Notes: generated by a model from the letters alone, not told the origin. A DNA stretch of 64,000 bases from an uncultured Microbacterium sp. (GCA_913774665.1 CAJYHN010000004.1:1-64000); one strand, 5' to 3'. Shown: positions 27,373 through 36,324, counted from the first letter of the stretch. Numbers and translations are program-made.

Positions 27373-27840
27373 TCAGGCGACGGTGAAGATCACCTCGACC
27401 TCGACGGGGCTGTCGAGGGGAAGGACGGGCACACCGACCGCGGAGCGGGCGTGGGCGCCGGCCTCACCGAACACCTCGCCGAGGAATTCGCTCGCGCCGT
27501 TGATGACGCCGGGCTGCCCGGTGAACTCGGGGACGGATGCCACGAAGCCGGTGAGCTTGAGCACTCCGGTGAGGTTGTCGACGCCGCCGACGAGAGCCGC
27601 AGCCGCGGCGATCGCGTTGAGTGCGCACTGGCGCGCGTAGCCCTTCGCGTCGGCGGGGGCGATGAGTCCGTCGGACTCGCCCACCTTGCCGGTCGCGGGC
27701 AGGGCACCCTGGACCATGGGCAGCTGACCCGAGGTGTAGACGAGGTCGCCGTGACGCGTGGCGGGGATGTACGAGGCGACGGGCGGGACGACCGCCGGAA
27801 CGTCGACGCCCAGCGCGGCGAGCCGCTCCGAGACGCTCAC
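27373..27840 (-). CDS. RidA/YjgF-family protein
   Basis: 155 residues with the RidA fold signatures (GDLVYTSGQLPMVQGALPAT, QCALNAIAAAAALVGGVDNL). The family deaminates reactive enamine/imine intermediates or acts on related metabolites. The C-terminal catalytic Arg region reads HARSAVGVPVLPLDSPVEVE, with an Arg-Ser-Ala-x-Gly-Val pattern. Start is a GTG overlapping the DUF4177 stop. In M. tuberculosis the corresponding pair (Rv3678A/Rv3678c) also lies between acs and ponA2. Confidence 0.9.
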   Translation of the reverse strand: MSVSERLAALGVDVPAVVPPVASYIPATRHGDLVYTSGQLPMVQGALPATGKVGESDGLIAPADAKGYARQCALNAIAAAAALVGGVDNLTGVLKLTGFVASVPEFTGQPGVINGASEFLGEVFGEAGAHARSAVGVPVLPLDSPVEVEVIFTVA

Positions 27841-28055
27841 TGCTGGCCCTCGAACTGACGAGCGGCGGTCTCGGCGGCACCGAGGCCGGCGTTGGCGGCA
27901 CCGCCACCGGTGGGGCGCTTGAAGTAGGCCACGAGTCCGCCTTCCGGACCGGTCACCACCTGAACAAGCTCCCAGCCCTGCTTACCCCAGTTGTTGAGGA
28001 TCGCGGCGGTGTTGTGGATGAGCAGCGGAGTGGTGAGGTACTCCCACGTGGTCAT
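27837..28055 (-). CDS. DUF4177-type small protein
   Basis: 72 residues: MTTWEYLTTPLLIHNTAAIL followed by NNWGKQGWELVQVV and a short beta strand VAYFKRP. The W-G-x-x-G-W-E-L-V core is the DUF4177 signature. Function is not known; the protein is conserved next to ridA in many actinobacteria and is translationally coupled to it by a GTGA overlap. Confidence 0.85.
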   Translation of the reverse strand: MTTWEYLTTPLLIHNTAAILNNWGKQGWELVQVVTGPEGGLVAYFKRPTGGGAANAGLGAAETAARQFEGQQ

Positions 28056-28160
28056 GTCGGGCTCCCGGAGGTGGCTCGGAGCGCGCAACGTCGTGCGCGC
28101 GGTGATGGACGCGTACACGCGCGAGGGCCCGCCTTCGAGGCATCGCCCAGCAACGTCGCT

Positions 28161-28166
28161 TAGCAT
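28161..28166 (+). promoter_or_regulatory. -10 box of leaderless PBP promoter
   Basis: TAGCAT is followed by 7 nt and the ATG of the penicillin-binding protein gene, with no ribosome-binding sequence between them. Confidence 0.45.
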
Positions 28167-28173
28167 CAAGCCT

Positions 28174-30867
28174 ATGCCCGAGAACAAACGAACGGCTAGC
28201 GGTGCCCTCGGCGGCATCGTCGGCCTCGTCGGCCTGAGCGCGGTCGCCGGACTCCTGGTCACCGCTGCTGTGACGCCCGCTATCGCTGTCTCCGGTGCCG
28301 CTGCCTCCAGCGCGATCACCGTCTTCGACAACATGCCCAGCTACCTCAAGCCCGACGAGCTCATGCAGCCGACGACGCTGATGGCCGGCGACCGGGTGCT
28401 GGCGAAGTTCTACGATCAGAACCGCTCCCCCGTCACCTTCGACCAGATCAATCCGGTCATGTACGACGCGATCCTCTCTTCGGAGGACCCGCGCTACTAC
28501 CAGCACGGCGGCGTCGACCTCATCGGAACGACCCGCGCCCTGCTCAGCAACGCCTCGGGCGGCGAGACGCAGGGTGGGTCGTCGATCAGCCAGCAGTACG
28601 TCAAGAACGTGCTCGTGCAGCGCTGCGAGCGCGACGCCAAGGCCGTCGAGGCGACTGACACCACTCCCGCAATGACGCGCGACGAGGCCCTGCAGAAGTG
28701 CGCCCTCGAGGCCGTGCAGTCCGACGGCGCCGCCGGGTACCAGCGCAAACTGCAGGAGATGCGGTACGCGATCCAGCTCGAGAAGGAATACACGAAGGAC
28801 CAGATCCTTCTCGGCTACCTGAACATCGCCAACTTCGGTGGCACGACCTACGGCATCGACGCCGCGGCGCGCTACTACTTCAACACCCCGGCCGCCAACC
28901 TCAGCATCGGCCAGGCGGCGGTCCTCGCGGGCATGGTGCAGAATCCAAACCGCTACCGCATCGACCGCCCCGACGGCTCGATCAGCGATGGCGAGACCGC
29001 CACCAACAAAGCTCCTGACGGCTCGATCGACGACGTCGAGCAGAGCACGATCCAGGCGCTCTACACGCTGCGCGACAACGGCGAGATCACGCAGGAGCAG
29101 CTGGTCAACGCCGCAGACGGATACAGCGAGACCAAGGGCCGCCAGCTCTACGTGCTCAGCCGTATGGAGGTTGACGGAAAGATCACGCACGAGCAGTACG
29201 TCGCCGCGGCGATCGAGCCGATCTCGCCGCAGATCACCCCGACGGACCAGGGCTGCTCCTCGTCGGCCGCCCCGTACTTCTGCCAGTACGTGGTGTCGAC
29301 GATTCTCAACGACCCCGCCTTCGGCGCCGAGACCGACGATCGCGTCCGCGCGCTGCGTCAGGACGGCCTGACGATCCAGACGACGCTCGACTGGCGCGTT
29401 CAGGATGCCGCGCAGAACGCAATGAACACCTACACGCCGGCCAGCATCGACGGCATGAAATTCGGTTCGACCGTTGTCAACCTCGAGTCGAAGACCGGGC
29501 GCATCCTCGCGATCGCGCAGAACACGAAGTTCACGCAAGACCCCGGGCAAGCGGAGTCCGATCCCTCCTACAACTCCGTGATCTTCGCGGGCGACAGCAC
29601 GAACGGTGGGTCCATCGGTTTCAACGCGGGATCGACCTTCAAGCTGTTCACCCTGGTCGATTGGCTCGAGAAGGGCCACTCGCTGAATGAGACATTGAAC
29701 GGCCGGATCGGTCCCGTGCCGAACATGACGAACTCGTGCACGGGCAACTACGTGAACAAGAACAACGATCGCATCAACAACTTCGGCAACGACAGCGGGT
29801 ACGTCGGAACGCCGATGATGTTCACACGCGATTCGCTCAACACCGGCTACCTCCAGATGGCGGCGCAGCTCGACCTCTGCGACATCGCAAAGACCGCCAA
29901 GAAGCTCGGCGTGACCCGAGGTGACGGTTCAGACATCACGATGCAGTACGCGAACAATGTCATCGGTAGCGACAACGTCTCGCCCATCGCGATGGCCGGG
30001 GCCTACGCCACGGTCGCCAACGGAGGATCGCTCTGCCAGCCCAAGGTGATCGACAAGGTCACCGACAGCAGCGGCGCGGAGCGTGCCATCCCCGAGCGCA
30101 CCTGCTCGGCTGCGCTGACCCCGGAGGTCTCTGCGACGGCCGCCTATGCTCTGCAGGGCGTCATGGCCCGCGGTGGGACCGGTAACCGCGGCAATCCCGG
30201 CGATGGCACTCCCGTTCTCGGCAAGACCGGTACGCACGAAGAGTGGCAGACCTGGATGATCGAGTCGTCGACCAACACGACGACCGCCGCCTGGGTCGGC
30301 AACTACGAGGGTGGCGTCAACGTCTTCAAGAAGTTCTGGGGCGGCCGCGCCCTGTCGGACATCCGTTATCCCCTGGCGGCCGACGTGCAGCGCGCGTCCG
30401 ATGACGCCTACGGCGGCGATCGATTCCCGGACCCGGCGTCCAACCTCCTTCGCACTCAGACGCGCGACCTGCCGAACGTTGTGGGCCAGAGCATCTCCGA
30501 TGCGACCTCGACCCTGCAGGCGGCCGGTTTCCGCGTCTCCGTTGGTGACCCCGTCGACTCCCCGTCGGGCACCGACACCGTCGCCGCTCAGAACCCGGGC
30601 GCCGGGTCGGCTCCGGCGGGCTCGCTGATCACCCTCAGCCCGGGTAACGGGCAGGGTGCGACGGTGCCGAACGTGGGCGGGCAGACCGTCCCCGCGGCCC
30701 AGGCAGCGCTGAACGCCGCCGGCTTCACGAACGTGTCTATCGGCGCCTGCCAGCCCGAGGGCAACGCTCCGAACGAGGGCCAGGTGACGGCGACGAACCC
30801 TGCCGCCGGCACCGCGACGAACAAGAGCACCGCGATCGCTCTGTCGATCGTCGCGAAGAAGTGCTGA
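28174..30867 (+). CDS. ponA: Class A penicillin-binding protein with two PASTA domains
   Basis: 897 residues, bifunctional. An N-terminal membrane helix is followed by the glycosyltransferase domain (EDPRYYQHGGVDLIG, GGSSISQQYVKN, LLGYLNIANFGGTTYGIDAA), then the transpeptidase domain with GSTFKLFT (Ser-x-x-Lys), GSDNVSP (Ser-x-Asn) and GKTGTHEEWQ. Two PASTA repeats follow (LPNVVGQSISDATSTLQAAG; VPNVGGQTVPAAQAALNAAG). It polymerises and cross-links peptidoglycan outside the membrane, with PASTA repeats binding wall fragments. The TG stop shares one base with the next gene's ATG (TGATG). It corresponds to mycobacterial PonA2 by context. Confidence 0.95.
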   Translation: MPENKRTASGALGGIVGLVGLSAVAGLLVTAAVTPAIAVSGAAASSAITVFDNMPSYLKPDELMQPTTLMAGDRVLAKFYDQNRSPVTFDQINPVMYDAILSSEDPRYYQHGGVDLIGTTRALLSNASGGETQGGSSISQQYVKNVLVQRCERDAKAVEATDTTPAMTRDEALQKCALEAVQSDGAAGYQRKLQEMRYAIQLEKEYTKDQILLGYLNIANFGGTTYGIDAAARYYFNTPAANLSIGQAAVLAGMVQNPNRYRIDRPDGSISDGETATNKAPDGSIDDVEQSTIQALYTLRDNGEITQEQLVNAADGYSETKGRQLYVLSRMEVDGKITHEQYVAAAIEPISPQITPTDQGCSSSAAPYFCQYVVSTILNDPAFGAETDDRVRALRQDGLTIQTTLDWRVQDAAQNAMNTYTPASIDGMKFGSTVVNLESKTGRILAIAQNTKFTQDPGQAESDPSYNSVIFAGDSTNGGSIGFNAGSTFKLFTLVDWLEKGHSLNETLNGRIGPVPNMTNSCTGNYVNKNNDRINNFGNDSGYVGTPMMFTRDSLNTGYLQMAAQLDLCDIAKTAKKLGVTRGDGSDITMQYANNVIGSDNVSPIAMAGAYATVANGGSLCQPKVIDKVTDSSGAERAIPERTCSAALTPEVSATAAYALQGVMARGGTGNRGNPGDGTPVLGKTGTHEEWQTWMIESSTNTTTAAWVGNYEGGVNVFKKFWGGRALSDIRYPLAADVQRASDDAYGGDRFPDPASNLLRTQTRDLPNVVGQSISDATSTLQAAGFRVSVGDPVDSPSGTDTVAAQNPGAGSAPAGSLITLSPGNGQGATVPNVGGQTVPAAQAALNAAGFTNVSIGACQPEGNAPNEGQVTATNPAAGTATNKSTAIALSIVAKKC

Positions 30868-31790
30868 TGACCCGTCCTCTCGTGACGGCCGCCCTCGCGC
30901 CCCTCGGGGTCGCGGGGGCGGCCGCTGTCGGGGCCGCGGTGTGGGGCATGGGCATCGAGCGCTACCTCTTCACGGTGCGATATCACGCCCTGCGCGTCCT
31001 CCCCAAGGGTTCCGAGCCGATCCGCGTGCTCCACGTCTCCGATGCACACATGGCCCCCTGGCAGCACCGCAAGCAGGAATGGATGGCCCGTCTCGCCGAG
31101 CTGTCTCCCGACCTCGTCGTGAATACGGGGGACAACCTGGGCCACCGCGACGGCCTCACCGGGATCCGAACGGCGTTCGCGCCCCTGCGCGGTATCCCGG
31201 GCCTCGTGGTGCACGGCTCGAACGACTTCCAAGAGCCGGCGCCTCGCAACCCCCTGCGCTACTTTCTCGGGCCCTCCGGTCACCAGCCGGCTCACAAGCA
31301 CCTCGACGTCGGCGCCCTCGACCGGTTCTTCACCGACGATCTGGGGTGGCACATCCTGGACGACACAGCGGTCTCGCTCGAGGTCAACGGCCTGCGGGTG
31401 ACGGCGTTCGGCGTGAACGATGCCCACCGCAAGTGGGACCACCCCGAGCTCATACCTCCGGTCATGGAGGGATGGGATGCCGCTGACCTCACACTCGGGG
31501 TCATGCACGCGCCCTACCGGCGGACGCTCGACACGTTCACCGAATTCGGCGCCGATGTGCTGCTCGCGGGTCACACCCACGGCGGTCAGGTGCGCGTACC
31601 GTTCCGCCGAGAGGCGCTGGTGTCGAACTGTGACATCCCCCTCGATCAAGCGCGTGGCCTCAGCGAGTGGACCCACGATGGGCGTACCGTGCCGCTGAAC
31701 GTCAGCGCGGGGCTAGGACATTCGATCTACGCCCCCGTGCGGTTCGCGTGTCGACCAGAGGCGTCGCTGCTCACGCTGCTGCCGCGCTGA
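30867..31790 (+). CDS. Membrane-anchored metallophosphoesterase
   Basis: 307 residues. One N-terminal helix (AALAPLGVAGAAAVGAAVWG) anchors a calcineurin-like phosphoesterase domain with the metal ligands in HVSDAHMAPWQ, VNTGDNLGH, HGSNDF (Asn in place of the usual GNHD) and LAGHTHGGQ. It is coupled to ponA (TGATG overlap) as Rv3683 follows ponA2 in mycobacteria, suggesting a role in envelope phosphate-ester metabolism; the substrate is unknown. Confidence 0.9.
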   Translation: MTRPLVTAALAPLGVAGAAAVGAAVWGMGIERYLFTVRYHALRVLPKGSEPIRVLHVSDAHMAPWQHRKQEWMARLAELSPDLVVNTGDNLGHRDGLTGIRTAFAPLRGIPGLVVHGSNDFQEPAPRNPLRYFLGPSGHQPAHKHLDVGALDRFFTDDLGWHILDDTAVSLEVNGLRVTAFGVNDAHRKWDHPELIPPVMEGWDAADLTLGVMHAPYRRTLDTFTEFGADVLLAGHTHGGQVRVPFRREALVSNCDIPLDQARGLSEWTHDGRTVPLNVSAGLGHSIYAPVRFACRPEASLLTLLPR

Positions 31791-31799
31791 CGGCTTCTC

Positions 31800-31853
31800 C
31801 ACAACCTCGGAAAGGGTCGATCCGTTCACGGATCGACCCTTTCCGAGGTTGTG
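31800..31853. repeat. Perfect 25-bp inverted repeat with 4-nt loop
   Basis: Bases 31800-31824 and 31829-31853 are exact reverse complements around TTCA. It follows the phosphoesterase gene by 9 bp and precedes the LPLTG-protein gene by 51 bp. The stem is longer and less GC-rich than other terminators in the window and has no U-tract. It may be a bidirectional terminator, an RNA processing site or a protein-binding site. Confidence 0.85.
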
Positions 31854-31904
31854 CCGTGTCGGTGTTCCCGCAAGATCGAGTTCCTCGACCGAAAGGGAGT
31901 CCCC

Positions 31905-33416
31905 ATGCATCGACCACCATCGTCCTCTCGACGGCTCGCCGCGGCCCTGGCGCTGGCGGGTGTCCTCTTCGCTGTCGGGCTCGCCCCCGCGGCCCACGCC
32001 GCCGATCGAGGTACGGGCTTCGGTACCTGGGCCCCCCTCTCACGGACCGGGTGGCACGGCTCCATGCGGGTCGGTGACGTCCACACCTACTGCATCCACC
32101 CCGGCCTCCCGGTCGCGACCGCAACGACGACCGACCGCGGTACGACGAGCGACGTGAACGGACTGACCCCGCAACAGCTGGTCTCCATCAACTACCTCGT
32201 CGGCACCTACGGCCAGACCGGTGACGCCGTCCAAGCCGCCAGTGTCGGCTGGGCGGTGAAGGCCATCGTGGATCGAGACACGACACTGCACTCCTGGGGC
32301 TATGGCGGCAACGAGCTGACCGAGGCGATCGACCACATCATGCGGCGAGCGAGCCCCGAGAACAGCGCGGCGATCCAGGAGCGGACCGCGCAGTATCTCT
32401 CGGAGGCTGAGAACATCCCGGTTCCCCGTGTCGGAGGCTCTCTGACGATGTCGATGGAAGAAGAAGACCCCACACGGGGCGCGGTCACCGTGGACGTCGA
32501 TCCAACCGCCACCGGGACGCTGCGGCTGGAGAACGCTGTCTTCGCCGACACCGGAAGCTCCGAACGCACGGGGGTGCAGGGACAGGCCAGTTATCCGATC
32601 CTCGCGCCGCCGACGGCGTCCGACGGTGGACGGCCGTATATCGCCCGCGTCTCGGGTAGCTTCACAGTGCGATCCGCGGCGATCAGGTACTTCTCCACCC
32701 CGGGGCAGCAGGAGTCCGCCGGACCGGCCGATCCGACCACGTTCACCCTCACAGCCCAAGACGCCTCACCACGACCCGTGCAGTTCTCACCCCGGATCGA
32801 GACCGCGGCGACGATCGACTCCCGCGGACGGTTCGTCGACGAGGTCACGGTGTCGGCCCGTGACGGCGTTTGGCCGCGCCACAGCGACGGGTCCTTCGTC
32901 GTCGTCAGCGCCACCGCGGACGTGTACCGGACGAACGCGTTTCCCGCCGAGGCGTCCGAAATCCCCTCGAACCTCAGCCCGGTCGCGCACCTCGAGCTCC
33001 GCACGGATTCGAAGATCGGTGCCGGTCTCTACCGCACGTCCACCGCGGCGCTCCCTGGCCCGGGCGTGTACACCGCCGTATGGCGCATCGAACGCACGTC
33101 GCAGGATCCTGATTCGGTCGCGCACTTCCCGGCACGCTATTTCTGGATGGAGCGCTTCGCCACCCCCGCGCAGACCGAACAACTGGCTTTCACCCCGCCG
33201 CCGCTCGATCCCGTCCCGACGGTCGCGCCCACGACCGCCGCCATCGTGACCCCGATCGAGCCCCCGGCGTCACCGGCGGTGCCCGCAGCGCTCCCCCTCA
33301 CGGGTGTCTCCGCTCCGCCACTGATCGCGGCCGGCGGTCTCTCCGTGCTCGCCATCGCCACGGGGGTCTGCGTGTGGCGACGCGCGCAGAGACGCGCGCA
33401 GCCCGCGGCGGCCTAA
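31905..33416 (+). CDS. LPxTG-type surface protein, thioester-domain-like
   Basis: 503 residues: signal peptide (cleavage near AHAADRG), a ~130-residue N-terminal domain with YCIHPG and later DAVQAASVGW, beta-rich middle domains, a Pro/Thr/Ala-rich wall-spanning region (about 430-470), and a C-terminal sorting signal LPLTG-hydrophobic helix-RRAQRRAQ. A sortase should anchor it to the wall. The Tyr-Cys and Gln-x-x-x-x-x-Trp motifs resemble class I/II thioester domains, which form an internal Cys-Gln bond and covalently bind host or surface amines. A good ribosome site (AAAGGGA) precedes the ATG. The thioester is inferred, not proven. Confidence 0.75.
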   Translation: MHRPPSSSRRLAAALALAGVLFAVGLAPAAHAADRGTGFGTWAPLSRTGWHGSMRVGDVHTYCIHPGLPVATATTTDRGTTSDVNGLTPQQLVSINYLVGTYGQTGDAVQAASVGWAVKAIVDRDTTLHSWGYGGNELTEAIDHIMRRASPENSAAIQERTAQYLSEAENIPVPRVGGSLTMSMEEEDPTRGAVTVDVDPTATGTLRLENAVFADTGSSERTGVQGQASYPILAPPTASDGGRPYIARVSGSFTVRSAAIRYFSTPGQQESAGPADPTTFTLTAQDASPRPVQFSPRIETAATIDSRGRFVDEVTVSARDGVWPRHSDGSFVVVSATADVYRTNAFPAEASEIPSNLSPVAHLELRTDSKIGAGLYRTSTAALPGPGVYTAVWRIERTSQDPDSVAHFPARYFWMERFATPAQTEQLAFTPPPLDPVPTVAPTTAAIVTPIEPPASPAVPAALPLTGVSAPPLIAAGGLSVLAIATGVCVWRRAQRRAQPAAA

Positions 33417-33425
33417 GAGGGGGGT

Positions 33426-33457
33426 GGGTGAGCGCCGGCCCCGTGCGGCGCTCATCC
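33426..33457 (+). terminator. Terminator after surface-protein gene
   Basis: A 12-bp stem (GGGTGAGCGCCG / CGGCGCTCATCC, one G-U pair) with an 8-nt loop begins 10 bp past the stop codon and is followed by a C-rich stretch. Confidence 0.65.
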
Positions 33458-33541
33458 CCCCGCTCCCCCAGACGATTCGAGCGAAAAGCGCTCCGTGGTT
33501 CGGAGCACGGCCTTGAGCAGGGTAGACTTTTCTAGTTGCAA

Positions 33542-33618
33542 CGGGGTGTGGCGCAGCTTGGTAGCGCGCGTCGTTCGGGACGACGAGGCCGCAGGTTCAA
33601 ATCCTGTCACCCCGACCA
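33542..33618 (+). tRNA. tRNA-Pro (anticodon CGG)
   Basis: 77 nt including encoded CCA. Acceptor CGGGGUG/CACCCCG, D arm GCGC...GCGC, anticodon stem CGUCG/CGACG with loop UUCGGGA, T arm GCAGG-UUCAAAU-CCUGU. Anticodon CGG reads CCG (Pro). Confidence 0.97.
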
Positions 33619-33627
33619 CTGCATCAA

Positions 33628-33663
33628 CAGAAGGGCCCTCCACTCCGGTGGAGGGTCCTTCTG
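33628..33663 (+). terminator. Terminator of tRNA-Pro
   Basis: A 16-bp stem with one mismatch (CAGAAGGGCCCTCCAC / GTGGAGGGTCCTTCTG) and a TCCG loop starts 10 bp after the tRNA. The remaining ~255 bp to the next gene holds nothing else that I recognise. Confidence 0.85.
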
Positions 33664-33919
33664 CATGTGGGCACCGCGCCTTCTGCGCGCGGCTTCCCTC
33701 CTCCCGCACAGACCGCCCCTGCGGCGCCGGGGGCGGCCGGAATGCCCCTCCGTCCGCACGCTGCACCGTCGAAAGAGCGCTCGTCCTCACCCGGCGGACC
33801 GCCGGAAGGGGCGGTGAGGCGCCGCCGGTAGAATCGTCTCGTACGCGGGACCCACCCGTTCCGCCCTCCGCCCGCACGCGACACCTCCGTGCGACGACCT
33901 CTCACCGCTCAGGAGCACC

Positions 33920-34699
33920 GTGTCCGACGCCTCGCCCCGCCTCGTCGCCTTCGACCTCGACGACACCCTCGCCCCCTCGAAGTCGGCGATCGACCCGCGC
34001 ATCGGCGATCTGCTGCTCGCTCTCGCCGAGAAGGTCGAGGTCGCGATCATCTCCGGCGGCCAGCTCCAGCAGTTCCGCAGCCAGGTGGTCGAGCGCCTGC
34101 CCCAGGCCTCCCCCGAGCTGCTCGCGCACTTCCACCTGATGCCCACCTGCGGAACCCAGTACTACCTCCTCACGCCCGCCGGCGTCGAGACCGTGTACGC
34201 CCACTCGCTCACCGACGACGAGAAGCAGCGCGCGCTCACCGCCGTTCGCGAAGAAGCGGAGCGCCTCGGCCTCTGGGAGGCGGAGCCGTGGGGAGACATC
34301 CTCGAGGACCGCGGTTCGCAGATCACTTTCTCGGCCCTCGGGCAGTCGGCCCCTCTCGAGGCGAAGATGGCCTGGGACCCCACCGGCGAGAAGAAGAACA
34401 GCCTGCGCGAGGCCGTCGCCTCCCGTATCCCCGACCTCGAGGTCCGCTCCGGCGGCTCCACCTCGGTCGACATCACCCACCGCGGCATCGACAAGGCCTA
34501 CGGCATGAACAAGCTCGTCGAAGCGACCGGAATCCCCCTCGACGACATGCTCTTCGTCGGCGACCGCCTCGACCCCGACGGCAACGACTACCCCGTACTC
34601 GCGATGGGCGTCGAGTGCCAGGCCGTGCACGGGTGGGAAGACACCGCCGCGTTCCTCGAGAAGCTCATCCCGACGCTTCCCGCACGAACCGCGGAGTGA
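33920..34699 (+). CDS. HAD-IIB phosphatase, phosphomannomutase-like
   Basis: 259 residues starting with GTG. HAD motif I is DLDDTLAPS, motif II IISGG, and motif IV GDRLDPDGNDYPV with the cap domain between (residues about 85-185). The sequence resembles bacterial homologues of eukaryotic-type phosphomannomutase, which as phosphatases or mutases act on hexose phosphates. A mannose-1-phosphate supply role is possible; activity cannot be decided from sequence. Confidence 0.8.
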   Translation: MSDASPRLVAFDLDDTLAPSKSAIDPRIGDLLLALAEKVEVAIISGGQLQQFRSQVVERLPQASPELLAHFHLMPTCGTQYYLLTPAGVETVYAHSLTDDEKQRALTAVREEAERLGLWEAEPWGDILEDRGSQITFSALGQSAPLEAKMAWDPTGEKKNSLREAVASRIPDLEVRSGGSTSVDITHRGIDKAYGMNKLVEATGIPLDDMLFVGDRLDPDGNDYPVLAMGVECQAVHGWEDTAAFLEKLIPTLPARTAE

Positions 34700-34718
34700 G
34701 CCTGCGGAGCGCGAGAGG

Positions 34719-35540
34719 TCAGAGGATCTGACCGATCGGCTCGCGCTTCTCCGCCTGGAACCGGTCCTCGGTGCGCCCGTACGCCCAGTAGCCCGACAGC
34801 GACACCTGCTCGCGCCCGAGTCCCCACCGTGAGAAGACGAGATCGCGCATCCGCTTCATCGCCTCGCGCTCCCCGTGGGCGAACACGTGTCCTCGTCCGG
34901 GAAGCGGATGCCAGGACGCCACGGCATCCGACAGGACGTTCGTCGCGCCCGCCGCTGCCACGCCACGGTGGATCCAGGTGATCGCGACCCCCGCGGGAGC
35001 CGTCAGCGCGAGCTGCTCGTCCGCGGCCTGCACCTCGAGGAAGGCGGCGCCCACGGCATCCGGCGAGAGAGCTTCGAGAGCCGCGGCGATCGCGGGGATC
35101 GCCGACTCGTCCCCGATGAACAGGTGCCAGTCCGCCGACGGGTCGGGCGCGTAGCCTCCGCCCGGCGACGAGACCACGAGACGGTCGCCCGGCTGGGCGC
35201 GCGCAGCCCACGGTCCCGCGAGCCCCTCGTCGCCGTGCACGACGAAGTCGATGACGAGCTCGTCCCCCTCGACCGCGCGGACGGTGTACGTGCGGGTCAC
35301 GGGCAGATCCTCGGGCGCCAGGGTCTCGCGCAGCGCCGCGAGGTCGTACGGCGGCTCGAGGCCGAGCTCGGGCTTGGCGAAGGTGATCTTGACGTACTTG
35401 TCGGTGTGCGGGCTCTCGCGGAACGCCGTCAGATCGTGTCCCTGTGCACGGACGCGCACGAGGTGCGGGGTGAGTCGCTCGGCCCGCACGACGTGGAGCA
35501 CGTGCTGGGGGCGCGGCGGGCGCGCGGGTCGATCGCTCAT
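34719..35540 (-). CDS. Siderophore-interacting protein (ferric-siderophore reductase)
   Basis: 273 residues. The FAD-binding barrel shows LPVTRTYTVRAVEGDELVID (R-x-Y-T/S) and the N-terminal DKYVKITF; the NAD(P)H-binding C-terminal half begins near LFIGDESAIPAIAAAL. This is the SIP/ViuB family, which releases iron from imported ferric siderophores by reduction in the cytoplasm. It follows the FadR-type regulator by 10 bp on the same strand. No siderophore transporter is adjacent. Confidence 0.92.
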   Translation of the reverse strand: MSDRPARPPRPQHVLHVVRAERLTPHLVRVRAQGHDLTAFRESPHTDKYVKITFAKPELGLEPPYDLAALRETLAPEDLPVTRTYTVRAVEGDELVIDFVVHGDEGLAGPWAARAQPGDRLVVSSPGGGYAPDPSADWHLFIGDESAIPAIAAALEALSPDAVGAAFLEVQAADEQLALTAPAGVAITWIHRGVAAAGATNVLSDAVASWHPLPGRGHVFAHGEREAMKRMRDLVFSRWGLGREQVSLSGYWAYGRTEDRFQAEKREPIGQIL

Positions 35541-35550
35541 GGGGTTCCTC

Positions 35551-36324
35551 TCACGCGGACGGGACGGACCGCAACGCGGCGCGAGCAGCGTCGGCGACAG
35601 CCGGCTCCCCCGCGTCCGTCGGGCTCAGCGCCTGCGCCACGTCGGTGTAGTAGTCGGTGATGTGCGCCCGCACGGCCTCACGAGCCGCCGTGGCGTCGCC
35701 TGCCGACATCGCGGCGACGATGTTCCGGTGCTCGGATCGCAGCCGCTCCGCCACGACCGACCACGCATCGAGGCGCGCCGCCCCCGCCCGGGTGTAGGCC
35801 TCGATCGAACTGCGCAGCCCCGCCATCATCGCCGAGATCACGGCATTGCCCGACGCTTCGGACAGGGCCTGGTGAAAGCGCGCGTCGAGGGCGAGGAAGT
35901 CGTCTGGCGCGAGGTCGTCGGCATCCATCGCATCCAGGATGCCGATCACCTCGGCGAGGTCGACGTCGTCCTGAGCCAAGCGCTCGGCGACGTCGCACTC
36001 GAGCACGATGCGCGTGCGCACGACGTCGGTCAGGGGGAAACCGTTCGCCGCGACCTGGAGCCGCAGGAAGGCGGCGAGGCCGCCCCGCGGAGTCGTGACG
36101 ATCATCGCGCCGGCGGTGGGGCCGGAGCCGGTCGCCGTACGAACGACCCCGAGCACCTCGAGCACCCGCACCGCTTCGCGGACGCTGGATCGGCCCACCC
36201 CGAGCTGCGTGGCGAGTTCGCGCTCCGGGGTCAACCGGTCGCCGGGGGTCAGTCGCCCGTCGCGCAGGTCGCTCTCGATGCGCTCGAGGACCACCTGCCA
36301 GGCGCGGGGGGCGGCGTTCGGCAT
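35551..36324 (-). CDS. FadR-type GntR transcriptional regulator
   Basis: 257 residues from the ATG at 36324. N-terminal winged helix (RLTPGDRLTPERELATQLGV, GRSSVREAVRVLEVLG) and a C-terminal all-helical FCD domain with metal-ligand residues (DFLALDARFHQALSEASGN, RSEHRNIVAAM). Such regulators respond to organic acids or sugar acids. Target unknown; it immediately precedes the siderophore reductase gene, and may be co-transcribed with it. Confidence 0.9.
   Translation of the reverse strand: MPNAAPRAWQVVLERIESDLRDGRLTPGDRLTPERELATQLGVGRSSVREAVRVLEVLGVVRTATGSGPTAGAMIVTTPRGGLAAFLRLQVAANGFPLTDVVRTRIVLECDVAERLAQDDVDLAEVIGILDAMDADDLAPDDFLALDARFHQALSEASGNAVISAMMAGLRSSIEAYTRAGAARLDAWSVVAERLRSEHRNIVAAMSAGDATAAREAVRAHITDYYTDVAQALSPTDAGEPAVADAARAALRSVPSA

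Noticed and set aside
13747-33618. tRNA-Thr and tRNA-Pro as integration sites
   Set aside because: No integrase gene or duplicated tRNA 3' end is present near either tRNA.
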